This document shows, piece by piece, positions 6,841 through 13,621 of a DNA stretch of 13,621 nt. Below the pieces are notes generated by a model that was given only the letters and a program-made list of their open reading frames with translations, ran no database searches and was not told where the DNA came from. How positions within the stretch are numbered: the stretch's first letter is position 1; every line of letters starts with the position of its first letter. Both the position numbers and the translations under genes were made by a program. This DNA comes from Gammaproteobacteria bacterium (lineage in GTDB: Bacteria; Pseudomonadota; Gammaproteobacteria; Steroidobacterales; Steroidobacteraceae): assembly GCA_005877705.1 (NCBI GenBank), contig VBNY01000179.1, positions 1,157 to 14,777 of the forward strand. Reading direction: 5' to 3'.

Positions 6841-6852
6841 AGAGCTCTTTTT
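6841..6852 (+). terminator. Possible weak terminator or attenuator just before the tRNA
   Basis: The palindrome AGAGCTCT (6841-6848) runs into five T residues (6848-6852). The stem is too short to be convincing alone, but a nearby GGGGCTC (6822-6828) can pair with GAGC (6842-6845) to extend it. It could end transcripts from the Fur-family gene, or a short RNA from the promoter at 6735. Confidence 0.25.
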
Positions 6853-6862
6853 GGTGCCGCGT

Positions 6863-6938
6863 GCCGGGATAGCTCAGCTGGTAGAGCAGCGCATTCGTAA
6901 TGCGCGGGTCGGAGGTTCGAGTCCTCTTCCCGGCACCA
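6863..6938 (+). tRNA. tRNA-Thr, anticodon CGT
   Basis: The 76-nt sequence folds as a standard cloverleaf. The acceptor stem is GCCGGGA (6863-6869) with TCCCGGC (6928-6934). The D stem is GCTC/GAGC. The anticodon stem GCGCA/TGCGC encloses loop TTCGTAA, with anticodon CGT at 6896-6898, which reads the threonine codon ACG. The T arm has GGTTCGAGT. The discriminator is A6935 and the CCA end (6936-6938) is encoded. No variable-arm expansion or mismatch is seen. Confidence 0.97.
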
Positions 6939-7168
6939 CTAAATCAAGCGCTTGGATACCATCGGGCCGGAGTTTATCCAGCGGCGGTGTAAACCTCCCA
7001 TAAACCCGGGGTCCGGTGCTGCCGCCGGTCGCCCGGTCGCCCGCAGGGGGCCGTTCGGCGCGTCCGGCGGGGGAATTCATGATCGGGCATATAAACTCCC
7101 CGGGAAGCTGCCGGCTCTAAATTCGCGCACACCGCGAAGCGGTCGGCCCAATCTGAAGGAATCTCCGC
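6939..7168. other. Intergenic region between tRNA-Thr and the pump operon
   Basis: These 230 nt hold no supported gene. Just after the tRNA is a perfect 10-bp palindrome, CAAGCGCTTG (6945-6954), that might be a processing or termination hairpin, although no T-run follows. Further on are two tandem copies of GGTCGCCC (7027-7042). A TATAAA hexamer at 7090-7095 is a candidate -10 box for the pump operon, but it has no matching -35. The 3' flank of a tRNA is also where integrating elements attach, but no integrase is nearby. Confidence 0.5.
7156..7160 (+). promoter_or_regulatory. Shine-Dalgarno fixing the GTG start of the adaptor gene
   Basis: AAGGA followed by eight bases and GTG at 7169. No ATG lies at a comparable distance from a ribosome site in this frame, so it supports the GTG start. 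Confidence 0.6.
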
Positions 7169-8371
7169 GTGGGCGCGAATCCGGAACACAAGACCGATAA
7201 TCCCTCGGAGGTTCCGCTGGGTTCGCCCGCTTTGCCGCCCGCTCGACTGCGGTGGATGCTCGGAGCCGCGGCGGTCGCGATTGCCCTGACGGTCGCGGCC
7301 GCGCTCTGGATGCGCCAAGCATCGATTCGCGGGGTCCCGGTCGCGCTCGCAAATCGGGAATCCATCCCTCTGGTCAGCGTCCTCTCGTCAAGACTCACGT
7401 CAGTCACCTCGAGTGTGAGCTTCACGGGCGCGATTGCTGCCCGCTATGACATGCCTATCGGCGTCGACGGCGATGCTGGACGCATCGTGGCTGTGTACGT
7501 GGAGGCCGGTGATCACGTCAAACGCGGCCGACTGCTCGCCAAGCTGGACGATTCCGTGCTGGTGCCTCAGGTCAATCGCCTCGCCGCCTCCCTCGAGCAG
7601 GCGCGCGCGCAGGCGGCGCTGTCGGCGGCGGAGTATCGCCGTGCAGAAGGCGTGGAACCGGCCGGCGCGCTATCCGCCGAAGAGGTTGAAAAACGGCGCG
7701 CGACGGCGGTGACGGATGAAGCCAATACCAAGGTGGTCGCCGCTCAGCTCGCCGAGGCCCAGGCGCGCCTGAGCCGCACTCGGGTGATCGCACCTGTCGA
7801 CGGCACAGTGCTCACGCGCAGGGCGGAAGTCGGCCAGATCGCAAGCCCGGGCGCTGAAGCGCTGTTCCGCGTCGCGAGCGGCGGCGAGGTCGAGATGCGG
7901 GGGCAGGTCGCCGAGCAGGACCTTGCCGCCCTCAAGGTAGGCCAGCCCGCTTCGGTTCATCTCACGGGGCTGTCGCGCCCATTCGAGGGACGCGTCCGGC
8001 TGCTCGGGGCCGTGATCGATCCACAAATGCGGCTGGGCGAGATCCGCATCGCATTGAAAGCCGACCCCGCGCTGCGGCCCGGCGCCTTCGCCCGCGGGTC
8101 GGTGACGGTAGGTCAAGCCGAGCGCCCCGTCGTGCCGCAGACCGCCGTCCTGTCTGACAGCAACGGCAGTTACGTCTTCATCGTCAACGCGCAGAGCCGG
8201 GTCGAACGCCGCGCGGTGCGTGTTGGTGGAACGCTGGACGCCGGAATCATCATCGCCGATGGTCTCGGAGAAGGCGAACGCGTAATCACGACTGCCGGTG
8301 CTTTCCTGCGGGCGGGCGAGACCGTCAAGGTGGCCCCGCCGCCGGCCGCAGAGGGGGCTGGGGGCTCATGA
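7169..8371 (+). CDS. RND efflux periplasmic adaptor (membrane fusion protein)
   Basis: The 400-residue protein has the AcrA/HlyD layout. A short basic N-terminus is followed by one membrane segment (about 28-48), with no lipobox cysteine, so it is probably anchored by an uncleaved helix. Then come the first lipoyl half-motif GRIVAVYVEAGDHVKRG (104-120), an alpha-helical hairpin rich in Ala, Glu and Arg (about 132-203), the second lipoyl half APVDGTVLTRRAEVGQ (208-223), a beta-barrel domain and a membrane-proximal domain ending in an Ala/Pro/Gly tail. It should join the inner-membrane pump encoded next to an outer-membrane TolC-type channel; no channel gene is in the window. GTG start with AAGGA eight bases upstream. 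Its stop overlaps the next start as ATGA (8368-8371), the mark of a translationally coupled operon. Confidence 0.93.
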   Translation: MGANPEHKTDNPSEVPLGSPALPPARLRWMLGAAAVAIALTVAAALWMRQASIRGVPVALANRESIPLVSVLSSRLTSVTSSVSFTGAIAARYDMPIGVDGDAGRIVAVYVEAGDHVKRGRLLAKLDDSVLVPQVNRLAASLEQARAQAALSAAEYRRAEGVEPAGALSAEEVEKRRATAVTDEANTKVVAAQLAEAQARLSRTRVIAPVDGTVLTRRAEVGQIASPGAEALFRVASGGEVEMRGQVAEQDLAALKVGQPASVHLTGLSRPFEGRVRLLGAVIDPQMRLGEIRIALKADPALRPGAFARGSVTVGQAERPVVPQTAVLSDSNGSYVFIVNAQSRVERRAVRVGGTLDAGIIIADGLGEGERVITTAGAFLRAGETVKVAPPPAAEGAGGS

Positions 8372-11300
8372 GAAACCTCTCCGCGTGGGCGATCCGTCAT
8401 CCGATCGCCCCGATAGTGTTGTTCGTGGTGCTCTTCTTCATGGGCACCGTGTCGTTCATCCGATTGCCCGTCACACTGGATCCGGACATCGCCTTTCCGC
8501 TGGTTCAGGTCACGGTATCTCAACCGGGTGCGGCCCCGCGCGAGGTCGAGACTCAGATCCTGCAGAAGGTGGAAGGCGCAATCGCCGGTGTCGGCAATAT
8601 CCACAACATCACTTCGCTCGCGATCGAAGGGGAGGCGCTGATCTGGATCGAGTTCCAGATCGGCACGCCGATCGATCGCGCGGTCGCCGACGTCCGTGAC
8701 GCGGTGGCCAAGGTCCGACCCAACTTACCGGACGGGATACGCGAGCCGGTAGTCAGGCGTCAGGACGTCGACGGCGGTGCCATCGTGTACTACGCGGTCG
8801 CTACGACCGGTCTGTCGCAGCAGGAGCTTTCCTGGTTCGTAGACAATACGGTCACCAAGCGCTTGTTGGGCGTCCCCGGCGTCGCCCAGGTCTCGCGCAG
8901 CGGAGGCGTGGATCGTGAGATCCGCGTTGAGCTCGATCCTGCGCGCATGCAGGCACTGGGCATCACTGCGGTGGAAGTCAATCAACAGCTGCGTCAGCTC
9001 AACCTCGACTCACCGGGCGGCCGCGCGCAGCTGGGCGGCGGCGAGCAGGGGATTCGCGTCATCGGCGGCGCGCGCACGGCGGGCCAGCTCGGCGACACGC
9101 AGATCGTCCTCCGGGGCGGCCGGTTTGCGCGTCTGAGCGACATCGCCAACGTCCGGGACAGCTTTGCGGAGATCCGCTCCATCGCTCGCCTCAACGGGCG
9201 TCCCGCCACCACGTTCGGCGTCTACAAGGCAAAAGGGTCTTCCGACGTCACGGTGCTCGCCGGAGTACAGAAGGAGCTCGACAAGGTTCTGAAGGAGAAT
9301 CCGCAGGTGACGATGACCCAGGTCTTCACCACGGTGGATTACACCAAAGAGACCTACCACTCCGCGATGAGCGCGCTCATCGAAGGTTCGATTCTCGCCG
9401 TGCTGGTCGTGTGGTTCTTCCTGCGGGACGTGCGCGCCACCCTGGTCTCGGCGCTCGCCATCCCGCTCTCTGCGATCCCGGCCTTCGCGTTCATGCACTG
9501 GATGGATTTCTCGCTGAACTCGATCAGCCTGCTGGCGCTGTCGCTGGTCGCCGGCGTGCTGGTCGATGACGCCATCGTCGAGATCGAGAACATCGTGCGC
9601 CACATGCGCATGGGCAAGGGGGGCTACCAGGCGGCCTTCGACGCCGCGGACCAGATCGGACTCGCCGTCGTGGCCACCTCCGCAACGATCATCGCCGTGT
9701 TCGCTCCCGTCAGTTTCATGGGAGGCATCTCGGGGCAGTATTTCAAGCAGTTCGGTCTCACGGTCGCGGCGGCCGTGTTCTTCTCGCTGCTGGTTGCCCG
9801 ACTCATCACGCCGGTGATCGCCGCCTATACGCTCAAATCGGACAAGGTCGCTCCGCACGGCGACGGTCCCATCACCTCCTGGTATCTGCGGGTGCTGCGC
9901 TGGTGTACACGCAACCGCTGGAAGACGCTCGGCGCGGGCACCTTGTTCTTCGCGCTGTCGATCGCCGGACTTGCGCTCATCCCCAAATCTTTCGTGCCCG
10001 AAGGCGACGTCGGCAGCGCCGCGCTCAATATCGAGCTGCCGCCGGGTGTGCGGATCGAGGACACGGCGGCCGTCTCAGCCGCCGCTTATCGCATCGTTGC
10101 CCGCCAGCCCGAAGTCACCAACGTCGTCGAGTCCATCGGCACGGATGACATCGGCGACATCCGCTCCGGCCAGCTCTTCATCTCGCTCGTACCGCGCCAG
10201 CAGCGCACCGTGAGCCAGAGACAGTGGGAAGACCGGGTCATCAAGGAGCTCAAGACGATCCCCGATGCGCGAATCAACTTTCAGAGGGGCGGCGGCGGCC
10301 GCGACCTGACGCTCTACATCACGGGAGACAACGCCCCGTTGGTCGAGAGCAGCGCTCACAAGGTGCTGGACGAGATGCGCGCGATGCCCGAGCTGCGCGA
10401 GCCGCTCATCAGCGGCGACATGCAGCGGCCGGAGATCCTGATCAAGCCGCGCCTGGACTTGGCGGCGCAGCTCGGGGTGACCGTGGCGAGCATCAGCCAG
10501 ACGATCCGCATCGCCACCCTGGGCGAGATCGACGAGAACAGCGCCAAGTTCTCTCTCTCCGACCGGCAGGTCCCGATCCGCGTGAGCCTCATCGAAGAGA
10601 CCCGCCGCGACCTGTCCACCCTGGAGAATCTCCCGGTGCCGACCGCAACGGGCGCCACGGTGCCGCTCAAGGAGGTTGCGGATATCGGCTTCGGTTACGG
10701 CCCCACCGCAGTGCGGCGCTACAACCAGAGCCGCCGCGTGCGCTTGGAGGCGGATCTGAACGGCGTGCAGCTCGGCACCGCCATGCAGAAGATCCGCGCC
10801 CTGCCCGCCCTGAAGAGCCTGCCGCAGGGGGTGCGCCTGGTCGAGACCGGCGACGCGGAAGTCATGAACGAGGTGTTCACGAACTTCACCATCGCCATAG
10901 CGACGGGAATACTGCTGGTGTTCGCGGTTCTGGTGCTGCTGTTCGCACACGTGCTGCAGCCCGTCACGATCCTTTGCTCGCTGCCGCTGTCGCTCGGCGG
11001 CGCGGTCGCGGCGCTGATGATCACCAACAATTCGCTGTCGCTCGGCGTGCTGATTGGATTCCTGATGCTGATGGGCATCGTCGCCAAGAACTCGATTCTG
11101 CTCGTGGACTTCGCGATCGAGGAGATGCGCCTCGGCACGGATCGCGTAACGGCGATTCTGGAAGCGGGCCACAAGCGCGCCCGGCCCATCGTCATGACGA
11201 CCGTCGCCATGGTGGCCGGCATGCTGCCGGTTGCGCTGGGACTGGGCGGCGACAGCGAATTTCGCGCCCCGATGGCCATAGCCGTGATCGGCGGCCTCAT

Positions 11301-11451
11301 CACCTCCACGGGGCTCACGCTGGTGGTCGTACCGGCGGCATTCACCATCATCGATGATGTTGAGCGGTGGCTCGGACCCAAGTTCGGCCGCGTGCTCACC
11401 GCGCAGCCACCGCCGGCGACCGTGCCGTCTCGACCCCACCCGGTTGCATGA
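8368..11451 (+). CDS. RND efflux transporter, inner-membrane pump
   Basis: The 1027-residue protein is a full-length AcrB-type RND permease: an N-terminal membrane helix (about 9-29), a large periplasmic loop, helices 2-6 from about 335, a second periplasmic loop from about 560, and helices 8-12 at the end. The proton relay residues are present: D400-D401 in GVLVDDAIVEIEN (TM4), K907 in GIVAKNSILLVDF (TM10), and T944/T945 in TM11. It therefore looks active and driven by the proton gradient. RND pumps of this kind export amphipathic or lipophilic compounds; the DD pair and lack of a metal-site pattern favour the hydrophobe (HAE1-like) group over heavy-metal pumps, but the substrate is not readable. 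GAGG at 8351 serves as ribosome site. It overlaps both neighbours by four bases (ATGA at 8368 and 11448). Confidence 0.94.
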   Translation: MRNLSAWAIRHPIAPIVLFVVLFFMGTVSFIRLPVTLDPDIAFPLVQVTVSQPGAAPREVETQILQKVEGAIAGVGNIHNITSLAIEGEALIWIEFQIGTPIDRAVADVRDAVAKVRPNLPDGIREPVVRRQDVDGGAIVYYAVATTGLSQQELSWFVDNTVTKRLLGVPGVAQVSRSGGVDREIRVELDPARMQALGITAVEVNQQLRQLNLDSPGGRAQLGGGEQGIRVIGGARTAGQLGDTQIVLRGGRFARLSDIANVRDSFAEIRSIARLNGRPATTFGVYKAKGSSDVTVLAGVQKELDKVLKENPQVTMTQVFTTVDYTKETYHSAMSALIEGSILAVLVVWFFLRDVRATLVSALAIPLSAIPAFAFMHWMDFSLNSISLLALSLVAGVLVDDAIVEIENIVRHMRMGKGGYQAAFDAADQIGLAVVATSATIIAVFAPVSFMGGISGQYFKQFGLTVAAAVFFSLLVARLITPVIAAYTLKSDKVAPHGDGPITSWYLRVLRWCTRNRWKTLGAGTLFFALSIAGLALIPKSFVPEGDVGSAALNIELPPGVRIEDTAAVSAAAYRIVARQPEVTNVVESIGTDDIGDIRSGQLFISLVPRQQRTVSQRQWEDRVIKELKTIPDARINFQRGGGGRDLTLYITGDNAPLVESSAHKVLDEMRAMPELREPLISGDMQRPEILIKPRLDLAAQLGVTVASISQTIRIATLGEIDENSAKFSLSDRQVPIRVSLIEETRRDLSTLENLPVPTATGATVPLKEVADIGFGYGPTAVRRYNQSRRVRLEADLNGVQLGTAMQKIRALPALKSLPQGVRLVETGDAEVMNEVFTNFTIAIATGILLVFAVLVLLFAHVLQPVTILCSLPLSLGGAVAALMITNNSLSLGVLIGFLMLMGIVAKNSILLVDFAIEEMRLGTDRVTAILEAGHKRARPIVMTTVAMVAGMLPVALGLGGDSEFRAPMAIAVIGGLITSTGLTLVVVPAAFTIIDDVERWLGPKFGRVLTAQPPPATVPSRPHPVA

Positions 11452-12386
11452 CCTCGATGTTGAGAGAAGTTACGCCCGAGCACGGACGCAACCGCAACGT
11501 GGCGGCAACCTCGGCGCACAGGCGTTCCGCCTGGTGGGTACGGCTCGTATCCCGGCTTCCCCTCGGGCTGCTGTACGCGATTGCCGCCCTGCTCGGTTGG
11601 CTCGCCTTCCGCGTGTTCCCCTACCGAGCGCACGTCGTGCGCGCCAACCTCACGCTGGCGTTCCCCGACTTTGACGAGACTCGGCTGCGCCAGGTGATGC
11701 AAGGTTACTACAGCGGCTTCGCGCAGATGTTGGTGGAGGTCGTCAAGTCCGCGACACTGGCGCCCGAGGAAATCCGCCGGCGGGTCCGCATCCAGAACCT
11801 CGAGCAGCCGCGCGCGCTGCTCGCGCAGGGCCAGTCGGTGCTGCTCGTCGCCGCGCATCAGTGCAACTGGGAATGGATGCTGCTCGGCCTGACGCTCGAG
11901 CTCGGCTTTCCACTCGACGCCGCCTACAAGCCGCTGGTGGACAATTGGGCGGAGCGCGAGATGAAAAAGGTGCGCAGCCGCTTCGGCAGCCGCCTCGTGC
12001 CCGCCAAGGATCTGCTGCCCGACATCATCAAGCGCCGTGACGTGGCGCGAGCCGTCGCGATCGTGGCTGACCAGGAGCCCACCACGAGCGAGCACAAGCA
12101 CTGGACGCGCTTCCTCAACCGCGACACGGCCTTCTACATGGGTCCGGAGGAAATCGCGCGCGTCACCCGCTTCCCCGTGTTCTTCATCGCCATGCGCCGC
12201 ACCGGCCGCGGCTATTACGAAATGGACATCCGACCGCTCGCCGGCCCCGGCGAACCCTCGAGGAGTGGCGCTCTCACGGAGCGCTACGCACGGCTCGTCG
12301 AGGAGCAGATCCATGCCGCGCCGTCCGACTGGCCGTGGTCCCACAAGCGCTGGAGGCTGAAGAAGTCCCTCTACCATAACCGCTAG
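11448..12386 (+). CDS. LpxL/HtrB-type lysophospholipid (lipid A) acyltransferase
   Basis: With the ATG at 11448 the protein has 312 residues, the usual length for the LpxL/LpxM family (PF03279). It has a hydrophobic N-terminal helix (about 36-57), then the catalytic H137-x4-E142 motif in AAHQCNWEWM, an ADQE segment (207-210) and the closing WSHKRWRLKKS (297-307), matching the WxHRRFK ending of the family. These enzymes add a secondary acyl chain from acyl-ACP to lipid A precursors on the inner membrane; some relatives act on other lipids. I chose 11448 because it overlaps the pump stop as ATGA, the same geometry as at the upstream junction. The frame is open further upstream to 11367, but that would overlap the pump by 85 bases. 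No ribosome site is seen, so expression probably depends on coupling. Linkage to an RND pump rather than to LPS genes is uncommon and hints at a specialised lipid. Confidence 0.9.
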   Translation: MTSMLREVTPEHGRNRNVAATSAHRRSAWWVRLVSRLPLGLLYAIAALLGWLAFRVFPYRAHVVRANLTLAFPDFDETRLRQVMQGYYSGFAQMLVEVVKSATLAPEEIRRRVRIQNLEQPRALLAQGQSVLLVAAHQCNWEWMLLGLTLELGFPLDAAYKPLVDNWAEREMKKVRSRFGSRLVPAKDLLPDIIKRRDVARAVAIVADQEPTTSEHKHWTRFLNRDTAFYMGPEEIARVTRFPVFFIAMRRTGRGYYEMDIRPLAGPGEPSRSGALTERYARLVEEQIHAAPSDWPWSHKRWRLKKSLYHNR

Positions 12387-12397
12387 CCGGAACCACC

Positions 12398-12431
12398 TTG
12401 GCTGAAGTGGCCCGCAGGCCACTTCAGCCAA
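12398..12431. terminator. Perfect 15-bp hairpin between convergent genes
   Basis: TTGGCTGAAGTGGCC (12398-12412), loop CGCA, and its exact reverse complement (12417-12431). It sits 11 bases after the acyltransferase stop and 10 bases before the stop of the opposing gene, where a shared terminator is expected. Neither strand has a U-run after the stem, so it may work as an RNA 3'-end stabiliser or as a two-way terminator helped by other factors. Confidence 0.8.
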
Positions 12432-12441
12432 TCAAGAACGA

Positions 12442-13621
12442 TCAGTTGTTCTGTGCTCCCGCGGAAATCCAGGCCTTGACCTGATCGATCGTCGCCTGAT
12501 CCAGATACGGGCCGCCGAAGGGCATGCGCACACCGGTGATCGTCGAGGCGCCCTCGAGCTTCTGCACCACGTAGCTGTTGGTCGGGTCGTTCGGCGCGAC
12601 GCGTTTCAGGTTCGACTGCTCGACGCTGGCCACGTTCACGATCGATATATACGTGTTGCCGGCGGTCAGGTTCATCGAACCCGGGAGCGATGTGCCCGTG
12701 CCGTTGTGGCAACTGGTGCAGCGCGAGAACACGCTGGTCTGCAGTTGGCTCAGCGTCGGCGCAGCGGGAGTTGCCGCCGTCGTGATCTGCGCGCGTAGCG
12801 CGCCATTCGGATCGGCTGGCGTACTCACGTTGGCGTACCACTTGCCGGCAGTGAAGTCGCTGACATTCGCGCTGGCGACGGAGGCGAGCTCCGTGGACCA
12901 GTGGCCGTGGGTGACGCTGTCCTGCGTCAGAGTGAGCAGCGCCGGGCCCGTCGCGCCCTGGGCGCCCGTGTCAACCTGTGCCCCCGTCGCATCATCCACG
13001 CCGGTGCTGTTGATGTGGACAGAGACGACATTCGCGGTCGAATCGACGGTGGTCGCGACCACACCGGATGCGGTTATGGTCACCGGCGGCACTTCCTGAG
13101 ATCCGGAGAGCGCCGCCCACACGACCGTGACATTGCTCGGCAGGATCTGGCCGCGGATTTCACCATTCGGGTTGGCCGCGGACGCGACTGCGATATACAG
13201 CTTCCCCTCGAGAAGCGCGCTGACCTGGTCCGCTGTGAGCAGAGCTGCCGAGGGAACGTCCCATTCGCTTGCGTTGCTCGCGTTCTGCGCGAGGCTGATG
13301 AGGCTCGCGCCCGTCGACCCCGCGAATGCTTCAAAAATCTGCGCCCCGGTCGCGGCGACACCAGTCAACGTCAGCCTGCCGCTGGTGGCTCCGCTCGCGA
13401 GATTGACGGTCAATTGCGCATTGCCCGATGCGCTCGAGGTCGGCGCCGGGTAGATCTGCGACGGCGCGAGGCTGACAGTGAAACTGGGACTGTTGGTGAC
13501 GGTGACGGTAACTGCCGCCGACGTCGCTGTCATGCCCTGACTGTCGGTCACTTTGGCCGCCAGGCTGTGACCGCCGTCGCCCACCGCCGAGGTGTCCCAG
13601 TTGACGCTGTACGGTGCGGCG
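12442..13621 (-). CDS. Ig-like / CHRD / CHRD / cytochrome c protein, C-terminal part (runs off the right edge)
   Basis: The frame is open from the window edge to a TGA at 12444-12442, giving 392 visible residues; the true start lies outside. In order: the end of a bacterial Ig-like domain (PYSVNWDTSAVG, then SAAVTVTVTN, residues 3-43); a first CHRD-like domain (about 46-160); a second with GSQEVPPV (about 164-280); and a c-type cytochrome domain with heme motif CTSCH (bases 12720-12706) and probable axial methionine in GVRMPFGG (12525-12523), ending WISAGAQNN. The CHRD fold is named from chordin; its role in bacteria is unclear. In both repeats the usual AHIH histidines are replaced (GAQIFEA and GAQVDTGA). 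A c-heme needs export to the periplasm, so a signal peptide is expected upstream. Electron-transfer or surface-exposed roles are possible; no partner is seen. It faces the pump operon and is probably unrelated to it. Confidence 0.85.
   Translation of the reverse strand, partial: AAPYSVNWDTSAVGDGGHSLAAKVTDSQGMTATSAAVTVTVTNSPSFTVSLAPSQIYPAPTSSASGNAQLTVNLASGATSGRLTLTGVAATGAQIFEAFAGSTGASLISLAQNASNASEWDVPSAALLTADQVSALLEGKLYIAVASAANPNGEIRGQILPSNVTVVWAALSGSQEVPPVTITASGVVATTVDSTANVVSVHINSTGVDDATGAQVDTGAQGATGPALLTLTQDSVTHGHWSTELASVASANVSDFTAGKWYANVSTPADPNGALRAQITTAATPAAPTLSQLQTSVFSRCTSCHNGTGTSLPGSMNLTAGNTYISIVNVASVEQSNLKRVAPNDPTNSYVVQKLEGASTITGVRMPFGGPYLDQATIDQVKAWISAGAQNN

Noticed and set aside
6874..7080. 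A 68-codon minus-strand frame with a GRGLEPPTRALRMRC-like ending
   Set aside because: That ending is simply the reverse translation of the tRNA-Thr; such frames are often annotated as proteins but are artefacts. It was considered as an integrase remnant, but no tyrosine-recombinase motif is present.
11367..11447. Upstream start of the LpxL-type gene, giving 339 residues
   Set aside because: It would add 27 residues unlike the family and overlap the pump gene by 85 bases, whereas ATG at 11448 gives the usual length and an ATGA junction.
10075..12431. Long minus-strand frames (454 and 570 codons) opposite the pump and the LpxL-type gene
   Set aside because: They overlap each other and antisense the conserved pump helices and the HX4E acyltransferase motif; composition is typical of GC-driven antisense frames.
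1..13621. CRISPR arrays, insertion sequences, toxin-antitoxin or phage-defence genes
   Set aside because: I found no regularly spaced repeats, no transposase or integrase motifs, no terminal inverted repeats framing a gene, and no small paired genes of that type.

Overview
The window comes from a GC-rich (roughly two-thirds G+C) Gram-negative bacterium. AcrA/AcrB-type efflux proteins, a lipid-A-type acyltransferase, a family 9 glycosyltransferase and GC-rich proteobacterial tRNA and gene layout all point to a proteobacterium. A gammaproteobacterium of the Steroidobacter/Nevskia sort is my best guess, but this is an inference and not firm. I see no insertion sequence, integrase, toxin, CRISPR array or phage gene.

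Layout, left to right. (1) Minus strand, 1-2611: the N-terminal part of a GAF-domain protein, cut by the window edge, a family 9 glycosyltransferase, and a DUF374-type lysophospholipid acyltransferase lying 13 nt upstream of the glycosyltransferase. (2) A 326-nt divergent intergenic region with a long inverted repeat. (3) Plus strand, 2938-6225: a soluble cytochrome P450 and, starting on the base after its stop codon, a fatty acyl-AMP ligase fused to a carrier-protein domain. (4) An Irr-like Fur-family regulator with a -10 box so close to the ATG that its message is probably leaderless. (5) A tRNA-Thr(CGT) with its own promoter. (6) A tight operon, 7169-12386: periplasmic adaptor, RND pump and LpxL-type acyltransferase, with ATGA overlaps at both junctions. 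(7) A perfect 15-bp hairpin between convergent genes. (8) On the minus strand, the C-terminal part of a secreted Ig-like/CHRD/CHRD/cytochrome c protein, cut by the right edge.

How they may work together: most of the genes deal with fatty acyl groups or the cell envelope. The ligase-carrier protein should activate a free fatty acid and hold it as a thioester, and the coupled P450 is well placed to oxidise it there. No polyketide or peptide synthase follows, so the oxidised acyl group must go elsewhere. The LpxL-type enzyme, whose family uses acyl-carrier-protein donors, and the DUF374 acyltransferase are candidate acceptors in the neighbourhood, and the RND pump could export a product. This is a hypothesis from gene content and spacing; the P450-ligase pair and the pump operon are separated by the regulator and a tRNA and need not be one system. 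The heme-linked (Irr-like) regulator beside a heme enzyme is the most suggestive regulatory link.
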